Assembly (NCBI GenBank): GCA_003049485.1
Contig: PYST01000083.1
Span: forward strand, 8,498 to 72,497
Origin: Ophioceras dolichostomum
Lineage: Eukaryota; Ascomycota; Sordariomycetes; Magnaporthales; Ophioceraceae
Reading direction: 5' to 3'
DNA length: 64,000 nt
Both the position numbers and the translations under genes were made by a program. Positions 1-10,943 of this stretch are shown piece by piece (position 1 is the stretch's first letter; each line of letters starts with the position of its first letter). A model generated the notes under the pieces. The model saw only the letters and a program-made list of their open reading frames with translations. It was not told the origin of the DNA and searched no databases.

Positions 1-668
1 CTCCCGCGAAGCCCCCGCCACCGCCGCCCAGGTGGCCCATGGCGTTGTGGCCCGCGTTGGAGTTGGAGGCGCGGATGCGCGAGTACTGGTACGCGTCGGC
101 CGCGATGTCGGCTATAAACTTCTGCGTGGCCAGCGCGAGGAGCCGGGCGAGGCGCGGGTCGGTCTGTGGTGGTGGGGGGAGGCCGGCGCGGGTCATGTAG
201 TAGTGCGTTACTGCGTCGGGTATCTAGATGATGGACACGAAGAGAAGAGCGAGGGAGACTGTCTGTTAGCTAGCTGGTTGAAGAACGGGAGCAGTGAGAG
301 TAAGTAGCACGAATGCCGTGGCGAAGGGGCAGAAAGCAGGTAGGAGTGGCGGCCGAGGGCGCTGTGTTGCGCAAGCGCAAGCACCATTCGGGGGCGGAGT
401 TCAGGAATAAGGAAAGAAAAGGGGATAGAGAGCAAGCAGTACGTACGATAGGAGCGTAATCGTCCATTTTGGCCATGAAGTCCTTCAGCGACACGTCCTT
501 ACGCGTGACGGGCTTCGGCTCCGGGAGTGGCGCGGCGGGCGCGGCTTCTTCGCCTTCTCCTGGTTGCTGGTGCTGTTGTGGGTCGCCGCTGTTGGCTTGT
601 GATGCCAGCGCCGGCGCGCCTGGTTGCTGCTCAGTTGCGGGCATTTCTGAGGGTTGGTTCGTTGCCAT
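1..668 (-). CDS. TAF10: TAF10, TFIID/SAGA subunit (partial, 3' end off the window)
   Basis: TAF10 is a histone-fold subunit shared by TFIID and SAGA and acts in the nucleus in RNA polymerase II initiation. Exon 1 is 668-447 and begins at the ATG of MATNQPSE. It encodes a Pro/Gln/Glu-rich, disordered N-terminus and then DVSLKDFMAKMDDYAPI. An intron (446-224, donor GTACGT, acceptor CTAG) follows in phase 0, and exon 2 (223 to the window edge) continues as IPDAVTHYYMTRAGL and LARLLALATQKFIADIAADAYQY. The series DDY-P-IPDAV-YY-RAG and AQKFI-DIA-DA is the signature of the TAF10 histone fold, so the identification is strong. An in-frame upstream ATG at 752 would add 28 residues unlike the family, so I chose 668. 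The C-terminus lies outside the window. Confidence 0.95.
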
Positions 669-1164
669 CGTTTCGGTTAAGCGGCAGTTGGAGCCGATGA
701 TGATGGGGAAAGATTGATGGGCGAAGAGTTTTGCGCACACCTCGACGAACATTCCGAATCAAAGATCGAAGCATAACACTTGACGGCACAAAGAGGCTCG
801 GAGACGGAGGTGGGTCGAGTGATCGCCACACGTGCTGTGTCACGTGGCTGTCCTGACCCAAACCTGTCGCCTCCAGGTTACTTTGACACAAGGAGCAGTA
901 AAATGTTAGAAGAATAAAGACAGACTTTAAACCCTCAGTGCTATTATGTCTTGCACTTTCTGCGCTTGAGCTAAATCTGTGGAGATTTTGACTGTGCCAA
1001 ACTGCTTTGATTTGATCCTGCAAACCTTCCGCCTCCCGGTATCATCACCTCCAGCTAGACACGCCGAGTTAATAGCACATTGAACACGGAAAATATCTCT
1101 CAAAGCCACTTCAAGGTCCCCGAGTGATTGGGTCGCTCTGGTAATATTGTATTGTAACCGTGTA
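669..1164. other. Intergenic region, TAF10 promoter and MRE11 3' flank
   Basis: This stretch of about 500 bp separates two tandem minus-strand genes. It must hold the MRE11 3' end and the TAF10 promoter. I see no convincing TATA box, RNA gene or coding exon in it. Confidence 0.5.
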
Positions 1165-3849
1165 CTAGTGCCTCATAGTCCGCGTTGTAGTCGGCATTGG
1201 CTCGAAGCCATCATCGTCATCATCATCCGAGATCTCATCCGCGCTGTAGGTCGGGACTTGTTGCGTAGACCGCGTCGCTCGCTGCGGCGCCTGCGAAGAC
1301 ACAAAATTAAGCGTGGTCTGCTGTCTGGATGAAGACCATGTCGAGCCTCGAGCAGCAGGGGCGGCTGCAGCACGCTTCGGAGCTGCTGCCTTTGAAGCAG
1401 CAGCCGTGGCTCGCTTTGGAGGAGCTTTCTTCGCAGGGGGCGGGGCAGACTCCTCGAAATCGTCTTCGTCTTCGATGTCGTCGTCGTCGTCGTCCACAAC
1501 CATGGCGTCTCCATCGTCGTCATCGTTGTCGTCACTATCTTCAAAAGGACCTTTCCTCCGACCGCCCTTCTTGACGGCGGGTTTCTTCGCTGCTGCTGCT
1601 GCTCCTTTCGTCGCTGGAGCAGCTTTAGTCGCCCGCGCCGCAGCCGCGCGCGAGGCGGGTGTTTTCTTCGTTGGTTGGGGTTGTGCGTCGCTCCAGTCGT
1701 CGAGGAACATGTCGTCATCGTCGTCGTCATTGTTGACCGGCAGCCGGGCAACAGCGCGCGCCGCGCCGCGTCCACGCCGGGCAGCCGGGACGGAGGACGG
1801 GCGCGTAGCGACGGACTCGGGCTCGTCTCCCTCCTGATCCGTCTCCACCGCCTCTGGCCGCAGCTCCCACTGGCCTTCGACGTCGGAATCGTAGTCGGCG
1901 GGGCGAGGCTTGTACCTGATCCTCTTCGCTGTCTTGTTCCCCGCTTCGTACTTGGCCACCTGCTTTTCGAACAGCTCGGCCATGCGCACCTCGACGTCCT
2001 TCTCGTCCACTCCGAGGTCCATCATGCCCTTGACTTGCGTGGTGAGGGAGTCCACGACGACATCTTCCATCGCGCGGCGGTCGTCTTTGGCCACGAACTG
2101 GTTGACGGCCTCACCCATCTGCTTGTGCGGGAGGATCTTGACGGCCTGGGCTGAGAGATAATCGGTCACGAGCTCTTCGACCTTGAGGATGTCGAGTGTG
2201 CCATCGTCCCCCGTGATATCAGGCACCGATGGTCCCGTCTTCTTGGTTGTTGCTGCAAAACAGGAAATGCACATGTTAGAGGGGAGTCCTTTTTTCATAC
2301 TGTGAGAACGTCACGGGTAGCGAAGCAAAAGGAGTAGGGAAAAAAACACACCGGTGCTGGCACTGGCAGCCGCGCCCTTCCTGCGGTGGAAGTATATCAC
2401 ATCGTTCGTGTTGGCAACTCTTCCCGCGAAGCGATTGGAGAAGCGCTGTGGATTTTCGATTTCGTATTGCCCACCCTCTGGTGCACTGTACTCGACCTTG
2501 AGCCGGATCAATGGGAGTGGTGCCTCCGCACCCTCCGAGAGCTCTTTTCTGCCGCCATCCGTCTGCAGATCCACCCACTCATTCTCGGCCTCGACGATCA
2601 TCTCGTCCACAATAGCCATGAGACGCTTGGTGACCTCATGGCGGTTCTCCTTTTCCTTCCAGAGCTTCTTGAGCCTGTTGTCATGTGCCAGAACGATTTC
2701 ACGGGTCACGAACGGGCGGACGCTCTTAAGTGGGATTTTGTCAACCGTAAACTGCTTGCCTGCGACACTGACAACGGCGACATGCTTCGGGACGGCCTCG
2801 CCCGGCACCAACGACGTCGCCACGGACGAGCCGGGCTGCATGACCTGGAAGCCAGTCTCAGGGTTCTGGGTCGGGTCGATGAGACACTCGTGTTCGTGCC
2901 CCCAGACTATCAGGTCCATCCAGTCGGGCAAGAAGTTCTCGGGTAGGTACCCCGTCGCGGTGTGGGCGTGGTGGTTCTGGTGGAGCGTCAAGAGGTTGAA
3001 CCAGTCGTCCTTGGCCTGGTCGGGCCTGAAGAACTTGACCTTGTGGTCCCTGAAAGTTCGGTGCATGCGCTCATCCCGGACGTTGCTCAGGCCGAAGAGT
3101 GCCAGCTTTGTCCGGCCCTTCTGCATCAACACCGGCTTCACCTCGATGTTGTCTGCCTCGGGCACGCGACCGAAGTAGTTTACGAGGCCGGCCACCTGGA
3201 GCAGGTCGAGAGAGCAGTAGTGGCCGTCGCCGCTGGGATCGTCGTGGTTGCCGTGGATGGAGAACACGGGGATGGAGATGTTCATGTCCGGGTCTTCGTA
3301 GTTCACGTGTCCGAACGCACCCTCGAACACCTCGGCGGCGTCGCACAGAAACTCGAGTTCGCATGGCTTCATGCCGAGGCAGTTTTGGCGTAGACTGCGC
3401 ATGACCTGGTACATCGACTTGCGCGAGGGTTTATTGTCGTGAAAAAGGTCGCCGCCGAGCAGGACCATATCGACCTAAAGAGCAAACAAACAGATATAGG
3501 AAATAACTATCAGCTCGGGTGATTGACTAAATGGGACGGACATGTCGTCAGGGGCTACGCAACGGAACGGGCACGAAAAGGAATCGCACATCTTGGTCCT
3601 TGGCGATGTGCATCACCTCGTCGAAAGTCTTCCAGCTGTCATCGCGCCGAATCGGATCCCGTTCGCAGAAGCCAACATGGTTGTCGGTTGCAACCAAGAT
3701 CCGTATTGTGTCCGCCTCTGTAGCATGCACATGAATGTGAATGTGGCTGATTAGCAGACGAATCGAACGGCTATGGCCGGCCAGAACTCATCAATCGCCC
3801 ATGGCAGTTTTCCGGAAAGAATTAGGGAGCTCAAACCTGTGGCTGGCAT
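1165..3849 (-). CDS. MRE11: MRE11 double-strand-break repair nuclease
   Basis: Mre11 is the Mn-dependent nuclease of the Mre11-Rad50-Nbs1 complex, acting in the nucleus on broken DNA ends, in meiosis and at telomeres. The phosphodiesterase motifs are all visible in order: TDNHVGF, GGDLFHDN, GNHDDPSG, LTLHQNHHAH and WGHEHEC. The C-terminal third is low-complexity, acidic and Lys/Ala-rich, as in fungal Mre11. Exons are 3849-3837 (tentative, 13 nt, MPAT), 3717-3590, 3474-2352 and 2252-1165; introns 3589-3475 and 2351-2253 close the frame. If the tiny first exon is not used, an ATG at 3730 gives almost the same N-terminus (MHATEADTIRIL against MPATEADTIRIL). The product is about 780 aa, normal for fungi. 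It shares an upstream region with the divergent APC10 gene. Confidence 0.95.
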
Positions 3850-4717
3850 CTTGTCGACTGAGTGGGAGTTGGCAGCGCCAGATTGCGCAAAGGAGATAAG
3901 GGCGCCGCTGCTGGGCAAGCGCAAGACCGCATCAAGGTCGATGGCCGCGACGAAGCACGTCAACCTCCGCGTAGCGCGACCGCCCTCCAAGCTCTAGGCA
4001 CGCGAGATCACGTGGTAGTTTCATCCCGCCAAGTGGACCACCCCAGGACGGTGTGGAACGGCAGACGCGGGGAAGCTCTTCAAGTTCGAGGTCCTTTCCG
4101 TTTACGACAATAAACACAGCTGGAGGTACCCGAAGTCACAGCTATCACGACAAATGAAGATGGCACACTCCGGTTTTCATGTCCATAAAACATCATAGGA
4201 ACATATTTCATTTCGTGTTAGATCGATCCTACAGGCTTCCCTAGCTTCTCTCTCTTCCTCCAGGCCAGAGCATCCTCGCACCCACCATGGCGACCCCTCA
4301 GAACTTCCATGGCGGCCATCCTTCAATAGAAGACGATCGCCGACGCGTCGCTGCACCACATCGCCGAAATGCGGCAAACAGACGAATACCAAGGGGTAAG
4401 TCTACCGGGTCATTCGGCCACAATGGCATCCCGGCCGCGTCTGAACAGGAAACGAATGCTCTGTCGTTTGCCCACTGCTGCCTTCTTTTTCCTTTGCGCC
4501 ACAAGATATGTCCGCTCCTCCCAAAGCTCCCCTCCCTCGCATTTCCAACTTCACCAAACTTAGCATTGGTTGGGTGCAGCCTCTCTCACCCTAGTGAAGG
4601 TGCTTGGATTGTCAAGTGCCGATCAATTCCCTTTGGCTGTCTCTGCCCCGTCGATTCCTCCCAATCGCCCACCATCTCCATTCGAGACAGACAGTTTCCC
4701 CGACTCATTTCCGCGCC
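3850..4717. promoter_or_regulatory. Divergent MRE11/APC10 intergenic region with unresolved small exon candidates
   Basis: This region lies between divergently transcribed MRE11 and APC10. An ATG at 4287 in a good context (CACCATGG) opens a 109-nt reading frame that ends exactly at a strong donor, GTAAGT, at 4396. This could be a 5' exon of APC10 (one frame-closing acceptor is the TAG at 4858-4859) or part of a separate small gene. Another short frame starting at 4508 (MSAPPKAPLPRI, stop at about 4592) also looks protein-like. I cannot decide between these. Pyrimidine-rich DNA at about 4480-4700 resembles fungal transcription start regions. Confidence 0.35.
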
Positions 4718-6037
4718 ATGAATCACCACGCTCCCTTCATCTGTTGCATTCTCCGTCGGCCTCTTGAGGAGCTCGATGCAAACTGCCCTACTAGATCCGG
4801 CCCACGAGTCTATCTGAGACGGCCGCCCTCCGGAGATGGTAATAGGAGCCAGCTGCTAGCCCACGGTGGAAAAGTCGACAACCTCAACCATCTTGAAGTA
4901 AATCAATCGGCGACTGACATCCACACTTCTCTCGTCCCAGCACCGGACCCAGAACCAGAACCGGAGCCAGTGCCGGAAGGGCAGGCGAACGATACGGACA
5001 CGACTGAGGAATACGAGGGAGACCATGACCCTAACGACGGAGCCGGCGAGGGAGGCGAGATCTTGTCAGACGAAGACGGGCACCACTGGGCCATCCAGAA
5101 CCAGGCTGAGGGGGACCAAGACCTAGACGTGGAAATCCACGACGAGGAGGCGGATCCCGGGGAGGAGTACGAGTACGAGGAGATGGAAGATACAGCGCCG
5201 GTTTTTGACCCTGCCGCCCTGGGGCTCAAAGAGATCAACAACCTCGCCCACTTCAGCGTCAGTAGCCATAAGCCCGGCAACGGCGTAGCCGAGCTTCTGA
5301 GCGACGACTTGGACAAGTACTGGCAGTGAGTCTAGCCTCCCGAGCGACAGTTCCACGCAGTCCAGAGACTATCTATCACCCCAATCCACGCCTGCAAGAG
5401 CTGACTTGGCACCCGCTCAACACCCAGATCTGACGGTCAACAACCCCACCTCCTCACGATGCACTTCCTCCGACGGGTCGAGATCCGCGCTATCCGCTTC
5501 TACGTTGACTACATCCAGGACGAATCATACACACCGATCCACGTGATCTGGCACGCGGGGACGGGCCACCACGACCTGATGCAGTTCGGCGAGCAAAGCC
5601 TCGTCAGCCCGAGCGGGTGGCAGGACGTCGAGATCGAAGGGCTCGGCGGCGGGCACGACGGCAACTCGCTATGCTGCTTCATCGTGCAGATGCACATAAA
5701 AGAAAACCACCAGAACGGCAAGGATACGCACATCCGCGGCATAAAGATCTACGCGCTGGACGATACCGCGGTCCGTCGCGAGGGAGGGCTGCAGCTGGGT
5801 GAGATCGCCGACTACATGGAGGCCGCCACGTTGGAGCGCGCAGCAACAGCAGCGCTGCCGTCGTCCAGCGCCAGCCGCGCCTTAAGGGGAGTGAGGACGA
5901 CGGCGACGATGAGGCCCGAAGAGGATGATATTGTCGACGAGGAGAGCGGCGACAACGGCCCTGCGCTGGGGCACAATGCTTTCAGCATGGCCGGGTTGTC
6001 CATACCCGACTTTATGCGTAAGCCAGAGATTCGCTGA
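4718..6037 (+). CDS. APC10: APC10/Doc1, anaphase-promoting complex processivity subunit
   Basis: APC10 carries the DOC domain that, with Cdh1/Cdc20, forms the degron receptor of the anaphase-promoting ubiquitin ligase. Exon 1 (4718-5325) encodes an acidic N-terminal extension and then LKEINNLAHFSVSSHKPGNG and LLSDDLDKYW. The intron 5326-5427 (donor GTGAGT, branch GCTGAC) is removed in phase 2, and exon 2 (5428-6037) continues with QSDGQQPHLLTMHF, DESYTPI, GWQDVEI and NHQNGKDTHIRGIKIY. These are hallmark DOC segments. The protein ends in Ile-Arg, the IR tail that docks on the Cdc27 TPR subunit. At about 405 aa it is longer than animal APC10 because of its N-terminus. The start is uncertain: ATG 4604 is in frame, and an exon at 4287 is possible. 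Confidence 0.93.
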
Positions 6038-7194
6038 GCTCGCGGACTCGTGCTTCTCCGGTGTGCATTTCTTAGTCGGTCTTTTCTTCTAACATATGGG
6101 CATACAACGCATGGCACGGCGTTTCGGCGACTGGTTGGGAGAATATGAAGAGATGTCCTCCAGCTGATAGACGCAATGATACCCCATTAATCTGCTTGCT
6201 GTGTGCGTTCCCCGAGCGACTCTCAACGCGCCGTCGGTTCATTCTCCGGCCATCTCCCACTTCGAGGTGAAGATATCTCGCTGCGTGAATTACCCCTGAC
6301 GCATCTACTGATACTTCCGCGCCGACGAGATGGCTGTTTTCAACAGGTCTCCACGGGGCCGAGAATCGCCTAATCGGCGGCCTATCGTTCATTGATTTAA
6401 CCTTCAATCCTTCTCCGACACAAGTCCCCAGCATGTGATATGCCGGTACCTTTTAGCAATGCATCATCTCTACCCGGTTTTCCATCCCTATCCCCAGCCC
6501 ATGGCATTCCCGGCATCCATCTCTGTGGGAGTTAAGAGTGGGAGATCAGGGGCCTGACAAGGGGCATCAGGCGTCGGACCCGAAGGTCGGCATCCGGACC
6601 ATGGTAGATTGAGTCATGGCATCCCAGCACAAGCTCCGGGCTTATTCCGGGCCCATTCAGCCGATGGATCGGACTTGGGCCTCCAGCCGACACCAAGCGG
6701 CCTTTTTAGTCTACCTTAGTCGCCTCTGCAGTGCCAAGACGAATTCTTCTGAATAATCGCCGAGACAACGGCCATTCTACAATCCCACCTGGCTACAGAT
6801 ATGCTCGCATATTATCATGCTGCGACTTCGACAAATGCCAGGTGGTGGCAGGGGAAATGCCTCTGTTGACGCGTCAATTGGTTTGAGAACCCCACCCTCA
6901 GCTGCAACTTGCCCCGCCACGGCTGAGGGTGAGGGTGGGGGACTGGAAGCTTGAAGTTCGAAGAGGTAGCTTCTGTCTGCCTCAATCACACTGACGACGA
7001 TGAAGGCAATCTGCAGACATCGTCTCCCCGTGAACAGGCCATCGCGTTTCCTACGAGTATGCTTACATCCAAGCCCCGGCGGCGCGACAACCTACTTCCA
7101 TTCGAAAGCTGAGCGGCGGCTTGCTGGTGCAAGTGGCCGTCCGCCGTCATTGTCGACACCATCGACAGCAACAACATCACGTGCTTCAGGAGCG
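6038..7194. other. Intergenic region between APC10 and the POF1-like gene
   Basis: This non-coding stretch of about 1.1 kb has no RNA gene that I can recognise. Its last 195 bp (7000-7194) are open in frame with the next gene and could encode a basic, Arg-rich N-terminal extension if the ATG at 7000 is used. Confidence 0.5.
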
Positions 7195-8388
7195 ATGGCG
7201 ACGACGACGACGACGATGCTGGGGTGGTTCTCGGAAAAGCTTCACAGCTACATCTCGTCAGGCGAAGACTTCAGACTCATCGCCGCCGCGACTCGTAGCA
7301 ACGTCCAGCTGGCCGACGAGGACGAATGCGAGGACGGGGACCGGCAACGCCAACAGCGGCGGCTGCCCCGACGCATCGTCATCCTCGACTCGTCCTTCAA
7401 CCCGCCGACGCTGGCGCACCTCTCCCTGGCCGCCAGTGCGGTGCGCAGCGTCGGCCAGCGGGGGACACGACTCGTCCTCCTGCTCGCCGTCAACAACGCC
7501 GACAAGGCCCCCAAGCCCGCGTCGTTCGAGGCCAGGCTCGTCATGATGAACGCGTTCGCGAACGACCTCCAGCAGATGCTCGACGATAGCTACGTTACGG
7601 ACGACTGCAGCTGCCCAGAAGAAGAGAATGACGACGACGACGATCGGATGGTCATAGATGACGAAGAGCCAGACATCCCCTGCGGCATTGACATCGCGCT
7701 CACGACGAAACCCTACTTCCACCAGAAGAGCGCCGCGCTGGCCGCCGCCGCCGAGGCAGCCGCCGAGAGCAGCCGCACCAGCAACGGCGGCGGAGCAGAT
7801 ACGGTCGCGCCGCCGCCGCAGGAGCTGATCTTCCTTGTCGGATACGACACGCTGATCCGCATCTTCGACCCGCGCTACTACCCCAGCAGCAACGGCACAG
7901 CTCAATCCTCCTCCTCCTCTCAACTCGCCGCTAGTAGCCCCAGCTCGACAACAAACACCACCGAAACCAAGACGACGACGCCCATGCAGGCGGCGCTGGA
8001 CCCATTCTTCCGTCGGTCTCGGCTGCGCGTCACGCTGCGCGACGGCCCGGAGTCCGGGTGGGGCACGCTGGCCGAGCAGCAGGCGTACATGGCGGCGGTG
8101 CGGCAGGGCGACGTCCTCGTCGCCGCCGGCGGGCGGGCGGAGTGGGGCGAGAGGGTCGAGGGCAGCAGCATCAGCATCACCGGGACCGATGACGGTAGCG
8201 GCGGTGGTAGTGGAAGAGGGGAGACTGCGCGGACGGCGTACAACGACGCCATCAGCAGCACGGCGGCCAGGGAGGCGGCGCGCGACGAGGACTGGGACCG
8301 GCTCAGGGCGCTCGTGCCTGTCGGCGTGATGCGGGAGATTCAGAAGATGCGCCTTTACCTTGCTGAGGAGGAGGAGGGGAGTCCATAG
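7195..8388 (+). CDS. POF1/NMNAT-like nucleotidyltransferase
   Basis: This is a single-exon protein of 397 aa from ATG 7195. It carries the nucleotidyltransferase signature FNPPTLAH at residues 68-75 after a beta-strand (RIVILDSS), followed by helix SLAASAV and LVLLLAVNNADK. Further on, LIFLVGYDTLIRIFDPRYY is the conserved core shared by nicotinamide mononucleotide adenylyltransferases and the yeast Pof1 group. Members transfer an adenylyl (or cytidylyl) group; Pof1 itself is reported as an ATPase linked to protein quality control, so the substrate here is open. Acidic (DDDDD) and Ser/Thr-rich inserts interrupt the fold, as is usual in fungal members. An in-frame ATG at 7000 would add 65 residues rich in Arg and Ser, which might be a mitochondrial presequence. 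I prefer 7195 because MLGWFSEKLHSYI aligns with the family's usual start. Confidence 0.8.
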   Translation: MATTTTTMLGWFSEKLHSYISSGEDFRLIAAATRSNVQLADEDECEDGDRQRQQRRLPRRIVILDSSFNPPTLAHLSLAASAVRSVGQRGTRLVLLLAVNNADKAPKPASFEARLVMMNAFANDLQQMLDDSYVTDDCSCPEEENDDDDDRMVIDDEEPDIPCGIDIALTTKPYFHQKSAALAAAAEAAAESSRTSNGGGADTVAPPPQELIFLVGYDTLIRIFDPRYYPSSNGTAQSSSSSQLAASSPSSTTNTTETKTTTPMQAALDPFFRRSRLRVTLRDGPESGWGTLAEQQAYMAAVRQGDVLVAAGGRAEWGERVEGSSISITGTDDGSGGGSGRGETARTAYNDAISSTAAREAARDEDWDRLRALVPVGVMREIQKMRLYLAEEEEGSP

Positions 8389-8988
8389 TCGGAGGCCATA
8401 CTATGGGAGACGAACGCCGGTTCCTTTGCATTGAGGAGGAGTATGTAGGCGCGCAGGATTTACTTATTTAGCGTGTATGGGATGATGGATGTTTGGTCTG
8501 TATTCTTTGCCGAATATCCGTCAACAAAATGATTAATGATCGAATTTTCTACTATCAGAGCCAGGTTCAGTTTCGCCAATAAGGCCTACCTAGTGAAGGG
8601 CAGAAGCCGACGGTACTCCCTCTTCTCCTTCTCCCGGTCATTCTACGATCCACAGCCCTCGGCGCCAGTGACTCAAATCAAAGCCTTATCCTTATCCAAC
8701 ACCCTGGAAAGCAGAGTTTTCACAAGCCGCCGCCAGTTTGCTCCATTCACGGCTCCATTCACGGCTTTATTCACTTCATTGTCCAGCGAAGATAACTCGT
8801 CCAAACAGCCAAGACCCCACTGTCCAGGCACCGAGTCATCACTGAATCAGAAACTTTTTGGCGGTCAAACAAGGCAGAAAACTTTTTTCAAGCCAGTGCG
8901 GGCATGGCCCGTGCGCCAAACCACAAATATTTAAGAATGCCCTCCCCTCCAGAATCTTTGATTCATTTCTTCTCTTTTTCTTCTTCAT
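8389..8988. promoter_or_regulatory. Intergenic region with U3 promoter
   Basis: This region of about 600 bp lies downstream of the nucleotidyltransferase gene and immediately upstream of the U3 snoRNA. An AT-rich TATA-like element (AATATTTAA, about 8927-8935) sits roughly 55-60 bp before the inferred U3 5' end, a plausible polymerase II snoRNA promoter. Two near-identical short direct repeats (tccattcacggct at about 8740-8767) are also present. No coding exon is evident. Confidence 0.5.
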
Positions 8989-9273
8989 GCGACAGTACTT
9001 CATAGAATCATTTCTATAGTATTTGTCCCACTTCTTTGTTTCCCAAAGAAGCTTCAGAAATCCACCCTGGTTGATGACCGAAAAATCCTCGCTGCCCTAG
9101 AGTGAAAGCCCGGCTTTTTGCATTTGTCCTCGATCTGTCCGAAAGGATGGCGGCACCGCCTTCGGGAGCGGTGTTTTTTCGTATAGAGGACTGTGATGAT
9201 CTCGACCCTGATCACTCCGAGGTCTTGCCTTCGGGCGCTTGGACAGGGTGGGCTTCGATGGACGTCTGACAGG
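8989..9273 (+). ncRNA. U3: U3 small nucleolar RNA (C/D box)
   Basis: U3 snoRNA base-pairs with the 5' ETS and 18S region of pre-rRNA and nucleates the SSU processome in the nucleolus. All conserved fungal U3 elements appear in order. The 5' domain is GTACTTCATAGAATCATTTC (box A'/A, about 8995-9018). Box C' is GGTTGATGACC (about 9069-9079), box B is AGAGTGAAAGCCC (about 9099-9111), box C is TGATGATCTCGACC (9194-9207) and box D is GTCTGA (9264-9269). A strong hairpin CACCGC/GCGGTG closes over a CTTCGG loop near 9153-9172, and a terminal stem follows box C. Unlike budding yeast U3, the 5' domain is contiguous with no intron. The ends are estimated to within about 5 nt by analogy with known U3. 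Open frames on either strand here are spurious. Confidence 0.93.
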
Positions 9274-10847
9274 CTCTGTCTCAAACTACTTCTGCTTTTC
9301 TTTTCATTGCGGTTCGCGGGCTTGCCCTACGACGTGAAGAAGAGACTTTTGGTTTGTGGGGCCGCGATGCTGTTGGACCCCAGGCAGATTTGGACGAGCA
9401 CCAAACTCATCTGCAGCGTCGCTTCAGACCCGTTTGAGCCACGCTGCTGCCCTACCCAGCAGCACCAAATCGTCGTCCTCGGGGTCTGGATGGTTTTGTT
9501 TCTGTCTGCGCCCGCCGGCGCCGCTGTTTCGGGGCGAGGCTTCCTGTGGGCACCCCGGGGCATTTTGGCAATTGTGCGACCGCCGAAGTCGCGCCCAAAG
9601 TTCACCGCTGTCCCCTCTGGCTGTACGGCCGGTAGAACACGTGCCGTATGCATGCCGTCTCTGCGCCGATCAACGTGGACAAAGAAGGTGTCGCGAACGA
9701 TGCCCGACATTGATTTTCAGCTTCTTTCTTGGACAGCTACATCATCAGGCTGTGACATGAGCACGACGTTTTGTACCCTGACTGGCTGCCGCCAAACACC
9801 CGCCAGGTCGCCGCCGGCTTGCCGTTCAGCCGGCCCGTTCCATCAATCCCTTGCGCGATTGCTTCCCAGCTCTCTGGGGCTCCATCCGTCCATCCCCCCT
9901 CATCGAGTGGTCGCTCCGTTCGACTCACCAGCGCTATACACAGGCGCTGTACTTCAGCGACGTCGCGACCTCCTAGTACTTCATCCCCAACCCCACGGCT
10001 TCCTCACCATTGACTCCAGTCTTCCCCCTTTCCGTTATCAAGATTCCTCGGCTTGAAAACCCCCTGCGCTTCTTGTGCTCCATCTGGCTCCGACCGTACC
10101 GCCGGCCTCGCATGCTGTCCCTCCATCATTAACCATCCTGCCGCAGTGTGACCATCCAATCCGGGTTGATGCGCCGCCCTCCCGCTGAGAAAGACACGGC
10201 GGCGCAGCAACGTATGATCACTGCTCTCCGTAGGTGACGGGACGGTCTTGCTAGAGGTTATCTGCTTTCTGTGACCTTGCAAGGGGCATTCTCGGCCTTC
10301 AATGGTCGGAATTACTTGACTTCCTCTCCGTCAACCTCAAAAGTCCGGTGTTACCAACTCACCGACCACATCTCCCTCATCTTAAACACTCTATGCGGTA
10401 TGACGGCACGCTGTTTGGCATAATGCCCGATAGCAGCCCATAGCGCGCTGCCGTAGCCAGGCNAACAGTGTCACAGTCCCCCATTAGGCTGCAGGCATCC
10501 TGGCCCTTCATACTGTCGTCCGGGAGCGGCCTGCAGCCAGCAACCAGCAAAATCAAGATCCCCTGTCCGGCTTGCGGCATCAATGCATGGCCTGCTTTTC
10601 GGAGATTTTCCTCACCTCGGCAGCAGGTGTGGATAGGAAGAGGGCCTTTGTCGGCGTTCACGGCGTGTCTACCGACCCATACGAAAGTTCACAACAGGGC
10701 CGACATCGCATCAACCCGCAAAATGCACCAACAGGGCTTCAACCCACAGACAGAAACGCCACTGGAGCACTGCTGTCAGTGGTGCAGGGAGCCATGCGAT
10801 GGACGGGTTAAGTGAACATCATCATTTCCTTCTGCTCCAAGATGGGA
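9274..10847. other. Non-coding intergenic region (contains one ambiguous base)
   Basis: This gene-free interval of about 1.6 kb runs between U3 and the subtilase gene. Open frames are present but lack family signatures or plausible splice structure. One unresolved base (n) occurs at about 10463. The right end leads into the subtilase promoter. Confidence 0.5.
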
Positions 10848-10855
10848 TATAAAAG
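10848..10855 (+). promoter_or_regulatory. TATA box of the subtilase gene
   Basis: TATAAAAG lies 96 bp upstream of the subtilase ATG (10944), in an otherwise GC-rich promoter. Position and match are good for a core TATA element. Confidence 0.6.
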
Positions 10856-10943
10856 AATGCCACAGCCCCCTTCTGCTGAAGGCTTCCAGCTGGTTAACGC
10901 CAGTGGTCATCACGCCTCCTTTCTCTAACACTCCGAGGTCACA

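Noticed and set aside
1313..2161. Plus-strand open frames antisense to MRE11
   Set aside because: They mirror the low-complexity C-terminus of MRE11 and carry no recognisable domain.
9193..10056. 287-codon plus-strand open frame overlapping and following U3
   Set aside because: It starts inside the U3 box C region and shows no domain, signal or splice structure. It is a chance frame in GC-rich DNA.
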